Shown piece by piece: positions 25,755 through 39,900 of a stretch of 64,000 nt of DNA (the first letter of the stretch is position 1; each line of letters begins with the position of its first letter). Origin of the DNA: Limnanthes douglasii subsp. nivea (taxonomy: Eukaryota > Streptophyta > Magnoliopsida > Brassicales > Limnanthaceae); NCBI GenBank assembly GCA_036936605.1, contig JAUPFV010000004.1, positions 135,975,473 through 136,039,472 of the forward strand, in the 5' to 3' direction. Both the position numbers and the translations under genes were made by a program. The notes beneath the pieces were generated by a model. The model worked only from the letters and a program-made list of their open reading frames with translations. It ran no database searches and was not told the DNA's origin.

Positions 25755-26155
25755 TGATGAGTCCGGATATGTACACCACTCTTTATAAGAACCGGACATG
25801 GGTAATTCGGACATCATCCACCCAACCGGACAGGGATGATCCGGACAACTTTCACTTACTGGATTGTCCGAACAGAACTAAAGTATTAAAAACTTAATCA
25901 CTTCATGACTAAGCTGATTACTTGTTTACTTAAAACTAATGGGTCTTTGAACTCGACCCGAATCCGTTAAACACAACCCGAAAGCCCATGTGGCCCAAAG
26001 ATAAAGGTATAAATACCCAACCACTTACATTAAATGAGGGTGAGAAAAATTAAATACAACCAGGCAGCTCAATTCTCTCTTTACACTCTATCCAAACATT
26101 AAATACCTTCAAAACTCTGGACAAAATTTCCCTCATACAAAAATAAACTTCACCA
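25755..26155 (+). repeat. 3' LTR of gypsy element C
   Basis: Begins TGATGAGTCCGGATATG directly after the polypurine tract and ends TTCACCA. It aligns with the LTRs at 8394, 50435 and 60466, with TATAAATACCCAACC near 26009. It is 401 bp against 457 in element E, mainly a shorter U3. Confidence 0.88.
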
Positions 26156-26299
26156 ACAACGATCTCCAAAAACTCTGATCACGGACTACCAACAACTGCC
26201 AAGAAATCTGAACAAGAACAAGCTACTAATATTAAATTTTAACATGAGATGCTATCCATTTAAGTCACGTGGATCAAGTCAGCGATCCATCATTCTAAG

Positions 26300-29200
26300 G
26301 TCAATGTGGAGGAAGAATGTGGTGATGCAATAAGATCCATGATAAAAGAAGACCACACAACCACAAAAAAGAAGCACAATATCTCATCCTCAAGAACTAG
26401 AGCTGAGAACATCAAGGATACATTGGGACAAGAATTCTCCAACTATAGTGAAATACGTCAAAACAAAAAGAGAAGAAACAGAAGGAGAAAAACCCTTATG
26501 TCAAAATACTCTGGTGAAAGAAGAGAGGAACAAGTCAGGGGACAGAGACCTTCTAACTATATAGCTTTGGTGAGAGGTAGGCCAGACGACCAACAAGCAT
26601 TTATCTCCAACTGAATGGGTAGCAACTTCGACCACTACCACTGAGACTCCAACTGAATCTCCAGCAGATTCTTTCGGTGTACCAGCTAAATCTCTAAAAA
26701 CACCAATCAATGTTCTATGTGAATCTCTACAAATATCCTCCGGCGTTCCAACCGAACCTTTAGTAAAATTCTCAGGTATTCCAACCAATATGGACAATCT
26801 AAAAGTCTCACATGAGAAGCACACTTCACCACACATTTATCGTAATTCATACCCAATTTTAAGATTCATTGATAATTATATGTGAGGAGTGACATCAACA
26901 CACAATGATGTTATATTGATTACAATAGAATTGGTATGAGTATTAGTTAAACAAGTCATGATAAATACTGGAAGCTTCGCCGCCATTCTATACAAGAGTA
27001 TATTTAATAAAATAAAATATGCTTTTGTCCTGCTTCTCTCTAAAATGATCTTGAATGGATTAACCATAGTGGATATCAATATGTTTAGAGAACTCATATT
27101 GAATATCACGATAGGGAGAGCAGAGTTATGAAAGAAGGTCTAATGCTTATTTCTGATAGTATAATTTATCTCATTCCGACAATGTCATTTTGGGAAGATC
27201 ATGGCTGGATCAAATACATGTTATAGTCTCTAAAATACATTAATTCTTTTGACATTCAATTAATAAAAAGACAGAAGTGATCAAGGAGAATTAGAAGACT
27301 TCTAGGAAATGATATGCAACTTCTAATCCTCTAAGAAATAACAACTAACGGGGGACCCGATTGTCTTTGATGACATTAATTATCCATGTGAGGCACCCCA
27401 CCTATCAAATCAAGGGATGAATTCGAATGCACCAATATGGAAGGAACTAAGACATTACAAATTCACCGTAACATACCAACATAATTAAGGTACATGTTAC
27501 TTGACGTTTTTATAACGCAACTTGGACACGTTTGTCGAGAATGCTCATGATATTACAAAGATCACAAGAGATGTTATATGTCATATGCTGTTTATCAACA
27601 TCAACTTTCGGCTAATCAAACAAAAGTAGAGGTATTACTATCAACAAAAAACGGAAGCTATAATTGAAGAGTTAGAAAAAATTACTATTGTTTGATATAT
27701 TCGTGATTCTCATTACCCAGTTTAGACAGCCAATCTAATACTAGTAAAAATAAGAATGGAAAATGACGGATGTGCGTAGACTTCATATATCTCAACAAAG
27801 CTTGTACAAAAGACTATTTCCCTCTGTTGTAAATTTTATCAGCTTGTAAATGTTATATTTGAGAATAAAATATTATTATTCATAGATGTCTATTTCGAAT
27901 TAAATCAATTAAATATGCATGAAAACGATCCAAATCACACAAGTTTTATCATAAAAAAAAGAATGTATTGTTATAGATTAATGTCCTTATGGATGAAGAA
28001 TATCAGGTCTACGTATCAACACCTTATAAACAAGGTTTTTGACATAAAACTTGGTCTAAACCTAAAATCATATATTAACGATATGTTAGTTACTAATGTT
28101 CAAGAAAATGATCATTTGACCAACTTATCTAAAACCTTCAGGGTCAATCTCAATCTCAATATGGATAGAATTACTTTTAGCATCCAATCGGTTAGGCTCA
28201 TTGGTTTTATGGTCCCTGAAAAGGGAATTGACCTATATAAATCAACTCTCAAACTTAGTGTCATGCATCCTCCATGCAACACAAAATAAGTACAAATATT
28301 GGTTGAAAGATTTGTTGTATTAAACCGATTTATTTGTAGATCTTCAGAAAAATATCAAAATTTCTTTCAAGTTCTACGAGAAGTATGGAAATTCTATTAG
28401 GCTCCATCTTGTGAGAAATCATTTCAAAACATCAAGACGTTTCTAGTTTCACCAGAGGTAATAACCAAGTTGAAGCCACAAGATTATTTATTTTTCTATT
28501 TGACGGTCTCAAACGATGTTGTAAATATTGTGTTAGTTTATGAAGAAGAATGAGGCAAAGGCTATCAACTATGTAAGTTAATCTTTACTCAATGCATAAA
28601 ATACTTACTTGCATATGGAAAATATGGCATTAGTATTGGTGGTTGTAATTCAAAAAATAAGAACATATTTCCAAGCCGATACGATCATTGTCTATGAAAA
28701 TCCTTATACTTGAAGAATATGTTTGAAAGATTAACAAGGTTATTCATTGACCTGTGCGACTACACCATTCAATTTGAAACCATAAAAATATAATCAAAGC
28801 CCAAACCTTGGTAGACTTCATGACCGAGTTTCAGTTCAAAAGACCAATACTTACCAAGGAGCATGATGAATCAACTTAAAATCTCAAACGAACGATGGAA
28901 GAGATAACTAAGACTTAGGGGGGGGGGGGGGGGTCACACATCCAAAAATAAAACACAATAAACGCCTCGAGTTTCACCATTAGATCATCACCTTGAATCC
29001 CTCATGCAAACTTAAGTCCTTGAATCAATCGCAGAGTAACCCAAACTACATTTTCTTTAGGGAGATTAGAGGAAACTCCTTCTCCAGTTAATTCTGAGCC
29101 CCCTCGTCCACTGCAAGGAAACCCTTCATGTTTATACAAAAACTCAACTTCATCAAACCCTAAAAAGAAAAACCTTCATAGCCAGGGGGGGGGGGGGTAA

Positions 29201-29480
29201 TGATCCAACTAATATCCGCCAAAAGATATGTCTTGATACAATTTATCAAACTCGGCTTCCGAGTTTCCAATAAAGATGCAAAATATGAAGTCATCATTGA
29301 ACGCTTTTGGTTGGCCAAGATCTATGGAACAAATGAGGTCCAACTAGTTATATAGTCTCATTCGGTGGTTCATCAATAACTTAGCTAGGATAAAGCTAAA
29401 AAAGACTATTATTTGCCACAAAATCATATTCAATGATGTTAGTTTTGAACAAGTCTCGGAGCTTAGGATGCAGTTGATGA
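26300..29480 (+). pseudogene. Decayed Ty3/gypsy gag-pol, element D
   Basis: Plus-strand remnants of a Tat-like polyprotein. A basic segment at 26306-26614 may be gag N-terminus (weak). Protease remnant near 26955-27240: VMINTGSFAAILY for DTGSS, then ILGRSWLDQIHVI. RT scraps: MCVDFIYLNKACTKDYFPL near 27768-27825, and 27967-28289 containing YQHLINKVF and SYINDMLV (YIDD with Asp to Asn). RNase H pieces: ALVLVVVIQKIRTYFQA near 28630-28680 and KDAKYEVIIERFWLAKIYG near 29270-29330. Integrase and LTRs were not found. The part from 27260 onward is copied twice more at 33954 and 40640. Confidence 0.8.
28918..29197. repeat. Two poly-G runs in the tandem segment
   Basis: Runs of 16 G (28918-28933) and 13 G (29185-29197) in copy 1 correspond to 10 G each at about 35612 and 35875 in copy 2 and at about 42298 and 42562 in copy 3. 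Such long G runs are rare in this AT-rich sequence and account for most of the length difference between copies. Confidence 0.8.
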
Positions 29481-31030
29481 TGCATTGGAGTCTTCGGCAT
29501 GTACAACATTAGCATCAAGATCCATCTTACAAGAAAAATTTTCTAATCACCATCCCCATAAAATTCATCAATATTCTCATCTTCAAGATTCATGGTAATT
29601 GAAGGAGAAGAAATAGAAGAAGAGAATCAACGACCGAAAGGCTACTTCTTGAAAAAGAGGCCAAAGTTTAAAAACTCAAAATGAAATCAGTCAGATTTGT
29701 GTGAATCTCAGGCACACTCTACAAAAAAGGTCCCACCAAACCATTGTTTTACTGCCTTGACTCCAATTAAGCAATATTAATGGTGGTTGTGTTACATATT
29801 AGAGAAGAAAGTACCCATTGTTGGTACAATATGCTTTAAAGAATAATCTTAAGTCAAGATTACTATTGTCCTACTATGATATGTGATGGAAAGAATAGAG
29901 TCAAGCATTATAACACATGTCAATGCTTTTCCAACTTAATTCAGGTTCTAATATTGTTGCTTAAAATAATATATAAACCATTTTTTATATGTGGGTTTTA
30001 ATATTGTATGACTCATTTCAGAGACTCTGAGAAGCAGTAAATTCTTACTTGTAGCGGTGAACTAATTTTCTTAATTAGTAGAGCCGCAACCATTGGTACA
30101 CATCACAGTAAAGAATGTTATCAACTTCCTCAGGTCCAATACTATAACAGATACGGTAGACCATATGACTCAATTCCAAAATGAACGGATCACATGTTTC
30201 TACCACACAAAATATATTAATAATTTTTTTGATTATTTTCCCATCCTTATGCCAATGGGAAACTAAAAGTGACCAGCATGACCATATTTAATGACATAAA
30301 AAATATATCAGAAGGTGTCACATAGAACTGGCCAAATTTCTTGCAAGAATTCTTTTAGTTTTACACAACCACTTCACATTTAAAAATATAAAAAAATATT
30401 ATGTTTTGGTTATGAACATAAAAAATAATGGTACCATTGGATTTTTTTGTGCCTTCCTACCAAATTTTAATATATGAGAAGGGTAATACGTCAGAAGCAA
30501 ATAACAACAGTAATAATTTCAAGGTTCATTTTTGAATTTTTAAGAAGAGGGACAAAGTCTGAAGAAAATCATTTCTTCATAGCAACAAAACAAAAAGTAA
30601 GAATGAGATAGTATTCAGCACCAAATGGAGCTACATACCTCATTAAACAAATACATAATACATAAATAAAAAGATACTTTAAGAAGTACATTTACCCTAC
30701 ATTAGCAAAACTATAGAGGATGACTATTGAAAGTAGTCCTCAAAGGAATCATGCACCATTCACAAATGAAGTTTTCTTATTTCTAAACATAATCCAAATA
30801 AGGATCTCAATGGTTCTTATTCAGGTTTCAACCTTTTGAAATAACAAATCATTGAACAACACAGTACTTTATATAAAACAAAACAAAACAAGCACAAGTC
30901 AATATAATTTGTAAGTGATAAAATTTACTACATCTTTAATACCACAAAAGATCCACAATTATGAGAACTTTAGTACAAAAAAATTACCCCAACAATGGGG
31001 ATTTCAGTCATCAAACTTCCCCAAGGGATA
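29481..31030. other. Non-coding AT-rich part of the tandem segment
   Basis: No gene or clear repeat family was identified. It lies between the pol remnant of element D and the minus-strand coding remnant that follows, the place where element E has its pol-antisense ORF spacer. Also present at about 36175-37716 and 42861-44402. Confidence 0.45.
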
Positions 31031-31039
31031 CATCAATGC

Positions 31040-32550
31040 AAAACAAAAATTAAATTATGAAAATGCATAATTCACCATGTACGGTTGAACCTCCATCTTT
31101 AGTTGTTCTTATTGTATGGTCATTCCTATTGGCCACATTTCCGACTCTATTTAGAGATGTTAGCAAAATAACTTGGTTGAGATATCATCTTGGCCACCAT
31201 CTTTCTCTATCAAACGGTAAAAATCCCGACTCACATGCTCTATGATTTGCTAATACTTTTTATAACTATCTTTTGTGACGATTATAAGAGGCTCATGCTT
31301 AGGGGAGCTAAAGAACTCATACGGCTTGGACTTCTCATCCTTAGGAACATAGTTATATAATATGTCTATATTGTTCTCATGATAATATTTATGAAAGTGT
31401 TATAAAATCTGTTTTCAACTTTATGCATCACATCTTTGGATGCTTCAAACATCTCTTTTTTAAAGCCAACCACCAATGCAGCTTGTCCACCACGTTCGAC
31501 CACCATGGTGTATTCAAACTCCTTATTTTGGGCCAATGCTTCCTCTAGTTGTGCATGAAAATCTTTCTTTTCAATTTGAGTTACGATATGTTTGGCCTCC
31601 CGGTACTCTTACATTTTGGCTAGTTAAGCATATGCATTATCCAATTTTTTATGATATGAGGAAATGGTTTTGGTCTGCATGAGAGTCAAATTGTGAAAAA
31701 AAATTCTCCAAAGACAATAAAAGATAATAATGTTGGGTGATTACCTTTGAACACCCATTGGAATTTGAAATGAGAAGGGCTCAACATAAACTTGTTCTTG
31801 CAGTTGAGTTGCGTTATCAACTTTGGATTGAAGTTCATGCCTCAATTCCTATATACACCCATTTATTTCCAAGATTAGCCTTCAATTTTTTGTTAGCATC
31901 TATCTCTGCTTGAAGGGCCACATTTAGCTCAGTGTGTCCTCAAACGACTCACCATCAACCTTTCAAATTGGCCAAATACCAGCTTTAAAGATGACAGAAA
32001 TCTGACATGCACAATGTAAGAAATTAAGCAATGTCTACAATATAAATGAAAAGACTTCAAAATATATTCACACAAAATCACAAAGTCAAAAGGAAGTTTT
32101 AGTTTACCTCTACACCCAGTTTCAACTATCTTTTGGCTAAATCTACAAGTGATACATGACTCGATAACTTTCTTTTGTTATCAATAGAAACAAACTTGTT
32201 AACCACCTGAGGGATCTACTTCAAGGCAAACACAACTGGTATGAACTTCCTAGTCGTATACACCCCATGAATTCTTTCATTTGGCGTATCAAGATGACTC
32301 CCAGCCACAACAAGTTTAAAAAGTACCAAAAGAAATGAAGGACTTAGCTAAGACACTTCTGAACCTTCGGTTGTCAAATATGCAACTTCCATGACTCGCT
32401 CAGGATCTGACTATTCGATCAACTCATCATCATTATATACAAGCTCTTCTCTTATGGTGGCAAACGTAACACCACCACTCCTATTTTGGGCTGGCAGAAT
32501 TGAAGTCACTTAAGTCCATAAAGAAAAATACCGATGTATCTCGAACCTAT
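31040..32550 (-). pseudogene. Decayed minus-strand coding remnant, possibly antisense ORF of element D
   Basis: The minus strand near 31560-31400 reads as helical, coiled-coil-like protein (HAQLEEALAQNKEFEYTMVV, then GFKKEMFEASKDVMHKVEN). It is followed by HKYYHENNIDILYNYVPKDE, which resembles the C-terminal part of the element E antisense ORF (HEKFPQRNLGELWLYVEPEN). Near 32220-32120 it reads VNKFVSIDNKRKLSSHVSL. Stops are frequent. Its place downstream of pol and its orientation fit the antisense ORF of element E. The homology is a reading by eye and uncertain. Confidence 0.45.
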
Positions 32551-32879
32551 TAAAAGTTTGACCAAAAATAGGTTGTGGTACAGTTTAACATTCAACCAAA
32601 AACAAGAACATTCGTCTTCAGACAACAAATGTGTGATCAGAATTTGATAGTTTTGACAAAATAAAAATAGCAAAACTCCAAAATATTATACCAATATTAG
32701 TCATTCCTCGCCTCTCGCATACACGGAAGGTTACTAATAATAGTGAAATCTCATCACTTTAAACGCAACCCACTAAAATAATTCTCAATTTAAATTTTTT
32801 AAAAATAAATAAAATAAAAAATACATATATTTATCGCACTCATCAAAAAAAAAAAATACTAACAAATAATTAATATATA

Positions 32880-33816
32880 CACTTTAGAGAAAAGTACCTG
32901 AAAATACCCACTCAACTATCTTATTACTCGGCGATACCCGCTTTTAACATAGTGTTACTTAATACCCAGACTAATAAATTGGACAAAAATACCCTTCCAC
33001 TATATATACCCATTTTTCAATTCCAACCCACTTTTTCGACCCTCCTATCACCCTAAACAAACGCAAAATTCTAATTTTAGAAACCACCAGAAAACAAACC
33101 GTTCGACTTCGTGATACTCTCTCTCTCTCTCAAACCCAGAAACCCTACAGCTTCTCACCGTTCGCACCTTCGACACTATCGCACCGGTCAACCTCTTTTA
33201 CTCAGACAGACTACACACCTTCAATCTCATTCGACAAATTTGTCGTGAAGTCGTCTCTGAAAGCTTCAATCTCGTTCTCCGACCGGTGAAATTTAACAAG
33301 TATACATTATCGTGGAAACTGTACTTTTTTTTGCGTTTTTGACGAATTTGAACCACTTTTTTCTCTTAATTCACGATAGGCGTTGCTTTTTATACTAGAA
33401 TGAAGTATCTACTGACGATAGTTGCTCAGTTTATGGGTTTATAGTCGAAGCCAGGGTAGAATTTTAGTTGCATGTAATACTGATACTCTCCTGAGAAATA
33501 TTATGTATGTTAGATCTGCATTAGGTAGTTCATTGTTGATTTTGGTGTTTGTTGCATAATTCCCAGATCCATGCAACGTGCATGTAAAAAGTGTAACAGT
33601 TCGCAACCTGATCACCCACAATGCAAGCAATTCGCAGCTCGATTGTATGTTTATACTTATTTACAAACACTTCGCAGCTTGAGCTACCTAATTCGCATCA
33701 TATCAAAACTTATTTCGCAGCTTGTCTGTTAAGCCAATATTTATATGTATGCAATTCGCAGCTTGTGATGCGAATTATTTGTGACATTCCAACTGATTTG
33801 TGTTTGTGCAGAAAGC
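32880..33816 (+). promoter_or_regulatory. Copy 1 of the promoter/5' leader of the DUF1985-like-Ulp1 gene
   Basis: AT-rich sequence changes at about 32881 to a leader-like stretch with TATATATA near 32999, a CT-rich tract (33118-33130), and a probable 5' UTR intron. That intron has donor GTATAC near 33300, ends at GTGCAG just before 33812, and contains the TTCGCAGC motif array at about 33600-33774. The downstream exon is cut at 33953. Confidence 0.55.
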
Positions 33817-33959
33817 ATGACAACAAAACCCAGCTACTACAGATCAGGGTTGGTGAGCCTTCTAAAGCTACTCAAAGACATGCGTATTACAAGGGCTCAC
33901 ATTGAAGCTGCAAGAAACACACCCTTCTACACGCTTCTGAAAACGGCGTTCGATTAATA
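33817..33959 (+). pseudogene. Truncated first coding exon (copy 1)
   Basis: ATG at 33817 begins MTTKPSYYRSGLVSLLKLL, identical to the full gene at 47189. After Ala-Phe the tandem junction changes the frame content to Asp followed at once by TAA TAA. It could only encode 46 residues, so it is a by-product of the tandem amplification. Confidence 0.85.
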
Positions 33960-36900
33960 AAAAGACAGAAGTGATCAAGGAGAATTAGAAGACTTCTAGG
34001 AAATGATATGCAACTTATATATCCTCTAAGAAATAACAACTAACGGGGGACCCGATTGTCTTTGATGACATTAATGATCCATGTGAGGCACCCCACCTAT
34101 CAAATCAAGGGATGAATTCGAATGCACCAATATGGAAGGAACTAAGACATTACAAATTCACCGTAACATACCAACATAATTAAGGTACATGTTACTTGAC
34201 GTTTTTATAACGCAACTTGGACACATTTGTCGAGAATGCTCATGATATTACAAAGATCACAAGAGATGTTATATGTCATATGCTGTTTATCAACATCAAC
34301 TTTCGGCTAATCAAACAAAAGTAGAGGTATTACTATCAACAAAAAACGGAAGCTATAATTGAAGAGTTAGAAAAAATTACTATTGTTTGATATATTCGTG
34401 ATTCTCATTACCCAGTTTAGACAGCCAATCTAATACTAGTAAAAATAAGAATGGAAAATGACGGATGTGCGTAGACTTCATATATCTCAACAAAGCTTGT
34501 ACAAAAGACTATTTCCCTCTGTTGTAAATTTTATCAGCTTGTAAATGTTATATTTGAGAATAAAATATTATTATTCATAGATGTCTATTTCGAATTAAAT
34601 CAATTAATTATGCATGAAAACGATCCAAATCACACAAGTTTTATCATAAAAAAAAGGAATGTATTGTTATAGATTAATGTCCTTATGGATGAAGAATATC
34701 AGGTCTACGTATCAACACCTTATAAACAAGGTTTTTGACATAAAACTTGGTCTAAACCTAAAATCATATATTAACGATATGTTAGTTACTAATGTTCAAG
34801 AAAATGATCATTTGACCAACTTATCTAAAACCTTCAGGGTCAATCTCAATCTCAATATGGATAGAATTACTTTTAGCATCCAATCGGTTAGGCTCAATGG
34901 TTTTATGGTCCCTGAAAAGGGAATTGACCTATATAAATCAACTCTCAAACTTAGTGTCATGCATCCTCCATGCAACACAAAATAAGTACAAATATTGGTT
35001 GAAAGATTTGTTGTATTAAACCGATTTATTTGTAGATCTTCAGAAAAATATCAAAATTTCTTTCAAGTTCTACGAGAAGTATGGAAATTCTATTAGGCTC
35101 CATCTTGTGAGAAATCATTTCAAAACATCAAGACGTTTCTAGTTTCACCAGAGGTAATAACCAAGTTGAAGCCACAAGATTATTTATTTTTCTATTTGAC
35201 GGTCTCAAACGATGTTGTAAATATTGTGTTAGTTTATGAAGAAGAATGAGGCAAAGGCTATCAACTATGTAAGTTAATCTTTACTCAATGCATAAAATAC
35301 TTACTTGCATATGGAAAATATGGCATTAGTATTGGTGGTTGTAATTCAAAAAATAAGAACATATTTCCAAGCCGATACGATCATTGTCTATGAATCCTTA
35401 TACTTGAAGAATATGTTTGAAAGATTAACAAGGTTATTCATTGACCTGTGCGACTACACCATTCAATTTGAAACCATAAAAATATAATCAAAGCCCAAAC
35501 CTTGGTAGACTTCATGACCGAGTTTCAGTTCAAAAGACCAATACTTACCAAGGAGCATGATGAATCAACTTAAAATCTCAAACGAACGATGGAAGAGATA
35601 ACTAAGACTTAGGGGGGGGGGTCAAACATCCAAAAATAAAACACAATAAACGCCTCGAGTTTCACCATTAGATCATCACCTTGAATCCCTCATGCAAACT
35701 TAAGTCCTTGAATCAATCGCAGAGTAACCCAAACTACATTTTCTTTAGGGAGATTAGAGGAAACTCCTTCTCCAGTTAATTCTGAGCCCCCTCGTCCACT
35801 GCGCAAGGAAACCCTTCATGTTTATACAAAAACTCAACTTCATCAAACCCTAAAAAGAAAAACCTTCATAGCCAGGGGGGGGGGTAATGATCCAACTAAT
35901 ATCCGCCAAAAGATATGTCTTGATACAATTTATCAAACTCGGCTTCCGAGTTTCCAATAAAGATGCAAAATATGAAGTCATCATTGCACGCTTTTGGTTG
36001 GCCAAGATCTATGGAACAAATGAGGTCCAACTAGTTATATAGTCTCATTCGGTGGTTCATCAATAACTTAGCTAGGATAAAGCTAAAAAAGACTATTATT
36101 TGCCACAAAATCATATTCAATGATGTTAGTTTTGAACAAGTCTCAGAGCTTAGGATGCAGTTGATGATGCATTGGAGTCTTCGGCATGTACAACATTAGC
36201 ATCAAGATCCATCTTACAAGAAAAATTTTCTAATCACCATCCCCATAAAATTCATCAATATTCTCATCTTCAAGATTCATGGTAATTGAAGGAGAAGAAA
36301 TAGAAGAAGAGGATCAACGACCGAAAGGCTACTTCTTGAAAAAGAGGCCAAAGTTTAAAAACTCAAAATGAAATCAGTCAGATTTGTGTGAATCTCAGGC
36401 ACACTCTACAAAAAAGGTCCCACCAAACCATTGTTTTACTGCCTTGACTCCAATTAAGCAATATTAATGGTGGTTGTGTTACATATTAGAGAAGAAAGTA
36501 CCCATTGTTGGTACAATATGCTTTAAAGAATAATCTTAAGTCAAGATTACTATTGTCCTACTATGATATGTGATGGAAAGAATAGAGTCAAGCATTATAA
36601 CACATGTCAATGCTTTTCCAACTTAATTCAGGTTCTAATATTGTTGCTTAAAATAATATATAAACCATTTTTTATATGTGGGTTTTAATATTGTATGACT
36701 CATTTGAGAGACTCTGAGAAGCAGTAAATTCTTACTTGTAGCGGTGAACTAATTTTCTTAATTAGTAGAGCCGCAACCATTGGTACACATCACAGTAAAG
36801 AATGTTATCAACTTCCTCAGGTCCAATACTATAACAGATACGGTAGACCATATGACTCAATTCCAAAATGAACGGATCACATGTTTCTACCACACAAAAT

Positions 36901-39900
36901 ATATTAATAATTTTTTTGATTATTTTCCCATCCTTATGCCAATGGGAAACTAAAAGTGACCAGCATGACCATATTTAATGACATAAAAAATATATCAGAA
37001 GGTGTCACATAGAACTGGCCAAATTTCTTGCAAGAATTCTTTTAGTTTTACACAACCACTTCACATTCAAAAATATAAAAAAATATTATGTTTTGGTTAT
37101 GAACATAAAAATAATGGTACCATTGGATTTTTTTGTGCCTTCCTACCAAATTTTAATATATGAGAAGGGTAATACGTCAGAAGCAAATAACAACAGTAAT
37201 AATTTCAAGGTTCATTTTTGAATTTTTAAGAAGAGGGACAAAGTCTGAAGAAAATCATTTCTTCATAGCAACAAAACAAAAAGTAAGAATGAGATAGTAT
37301 TCAGCACCAAATGAAGCTACATACCTCATTAAACAAATACATAATACATAAATAAAAAGATACTTTAAGAAGTACATTTACCCTACATTAGCAAAACTAT
37401 AGAGGATGACTATTGAAAGTAGTCCTTAAAGGAATCATGCACCATTCACAAATGAAGTTTTCTTATTTCTAAACATAATCCAAATAAGGATCTCAATGGT
37501 TCTTATTCAGGTTTCAACCTTTTGAAATAACAAATCATTGAACAACACAGTACTTTATATAAAACAAAACAAAACAAGCACAAGTCAATATAATTTGTAA
37601 GTGATAAAATTTACTACATCTTTAATACCACAAAAGATCCACAATTATGAGAACTTTAGTACACAAAAATTACCCCAACAATGGGGATTTCAGTCATCAA
37701 ACTTCCCCAAGGGATACATCAATGCAAAACAAAAATTAAATTATGAAAATGCATAATTCACCATGTACGGTTGAACCTCCATCTTTAGTTGTTCTTATTG
37801 TATGGTCATTCCTATTGGCCACATTTCCGACTCTATTTAGAGATGTTAGCAAAATAACTTGGTTGAGATATCATCTTGGCCACCATCTTTCTCTATCAAA
37901 CGGGAAAAATCCCGACTCACATGCTCTATGATTTGCTAATACTTTTTATAACTATCTTTTGTGACGATTATAAGAGGCTCATGCTTAGGGGAGCTAAAGA
38001 GCTCATACGGCTTGGACTTCTCATCCTTAGGAACATAGTTATATAATATGTCTATATTGTTCTCATGATAATATTTATGAAAGTGTTATAAAATCTGTTT
38101 TCAACTTTATGCATCACATCTTTGGATGCTTCAAACATCTCTTTTTTAAAGCCAACCACCAATGCAGCTTGTCCACCACGTTCGACCACCATGGTGTATT
38201 CAAACTCCTTATTTTGGGCCAATGCTTCCTCTAGTTGTGCATGAAAATCTTTCTTTTCAATTTGAGTTACGATATGTTTGGCCTCCCGGTACTCTTACAT
38301 TTTGGCTAGTTAAGCATATGCATTATCCAATTTTTTATGATATGAGGAAATGGTTTTGGTCTGCATGAGAGTCAAATTGTGAAAAAAAATTCTCCAAAGA
38401 CAATAAAAGATAATAATGTTGGGTGATTACCTTTGAACACCCATTGGAATTTGAAATGAGAAGGGCTCAATATAAACTTGTTCTTGCAGTTGAGTTGCGT
38501 TATCAACTTTGGATTGAAGTTCATGCCTCAATTCCTATATACACCCATTTATTTCCAAGATTAGCCTTCAATTTTTTGTTAGCATCTATCTCTGCTTGAA
38601 GGGCCACATTTAGCTCAGTGTGTCCTCAAACGACTCACCATCAACCTTTCAAATTGGCCAAATACCAGCTTTAAAGATGACAGAAATCTGACATGCACAA
38701 TGTAAGAAATTAAGCAATGTCTACAATATAAATGAAAAGACTTCAAAATATATTCACACAAAATCACAAAGTCAAAAGGAAGTTTTAGTTTACCTCTACA
38801 CCCAGTTTCAACTATCTTTTGGCTAAATCTACAAGTGATACATGACTCGATAACTTTCTTTTGTTATCAATAGAAACAAACTTGTTAACCACCTGAGGGA
38901 TCTACTTCAAGGCAAACACAACTGGTATGAACTTCCTAGTCGTATACACCCCATGAATTCTTTCATTTGGCGTATCAAGATGACTCCCAGCCACAACAAG
39001 TTTAAAAAGTACCAAAAGAAATGAAGGACTTAGCTAAGACACTTCTGAACCTTCGGTTGTCAAATATGCAACTTCCATGACTCGCTCAGGATCTGACTAT
39101 TCGATCAACTCATCATCATTATATACAAGCTCTTCTCTTATGGTGGCAAACGTAACACCACCACTCCTATTTTGGGCTGGCAGAATTGAAGTCACTTAAG
39201 TCCATAAAGAAAAATACCGATGTATCTCGAACCTATTAAAAGTTTGACCAAAAATAGGTTGTGGTACAGTTTAACATTCAACCAAAAACAAGAACATTCG
39301 TCTTCAGACAACAAATGTGTGATCAGAATTTGATAGTTTTGACAAAATAAAAATAGCAAAACTCCAAAATATTATACCAATATTAGTCATTCCTCGCCTC
39401 TCGCATACACGGAAGGTTACTAATAATAGTGAAATCTCATCACTTTAAACGCAACCCACTAAAATAATTCTCAATTTAAATTTTTTAAAAATAAATAAAA
39501 TAAAAAATACATATATTTATCGCACTCATCAACAAAAAAAAATACTAACAAATAATTAATATATACACTTTAGAGAAAAGTACCTGAAAATACCCACTCA
39601 ACTATCTTATTACTCGGCGATACCCGCTTTTAACATAGTGTTACTTAATACCCAGACTAATAAATTGGACAAAAATACCCTTCCACTATATATACCCATT
39701 TTTCAATTCCAACCCACTTTTTCGACCCTCCTATCACCCTAAACAAACGCAAAATTCTAATTTTAGAAACCACCAGAAAACAAACCGTTCGACTTCGTGA
39801 TACTCTCTCTCTCTCTCAAACCCAGAAACCCTACAGCTTCTCACCGTTCGCACCTTCGACACTATCGCACCGGTCAACCTCTTTTACTCAGACAGACTAC

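Larger units (their letters stand above)
24400..26155 (+). mobile_element. Truncated gypsy element C (element E family), 3' end only
   Basis: The order antisense ORF, polypurine tract, LTR matches 59130-60923 of element E. The left edge is abrupt near 24400 (CATTCTCTGGGATCC against CGTTTTCTGGGATCC in E). AAAAAAGGGGCTAC at 25741-25754 is the polypurine tract and the LTR follows at 25755. The 5' LTR and gag-pol are absent. Confidence 0.88.
27260..33953. repeat. Tandem segment, copy 1 (6694 bp)
   Basis: First of three head-to-tail copies. It begins within element D (TTAATAAAAAGACAGAAG at 27260) and ends within the first coding exon of the DUF1985-like-Ulp1 gene (GAAAACGGCGTTCGA at 33953). It differs from copies 2 and 3 by scattered substitutions and indels, for example two G-runs of 16 and 13 where the others have 10 and 10, and TTCTAATCC against TTATATATCC. 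The original left context (GACATTCAA) is at copy 1 and the original right context (AATCCGTAATG) follows copy 3. Confidence 0.95.

Noticed and set aside
26306..26836. ORFs of 102 and 111 codons near the start of element D as independent genes
   Set aside because: Low-complexity basic sequence; at best a decayed gag N-terminus, and no start context or homologue was recognised.
28918..28933. Poly-G runs as telomeric or quadruplex regulatory elements
   Set aside because: Single uninterrupted G runs without telomere repeat units; more likely slippage tracts.
32880..33010. Terminal inverted repeat of the DUF1985-like-Ulp1 unit
   Set aside because: A compositional change is visible, but no matching inverted copy was found inside the window and no target duplication could be shown.
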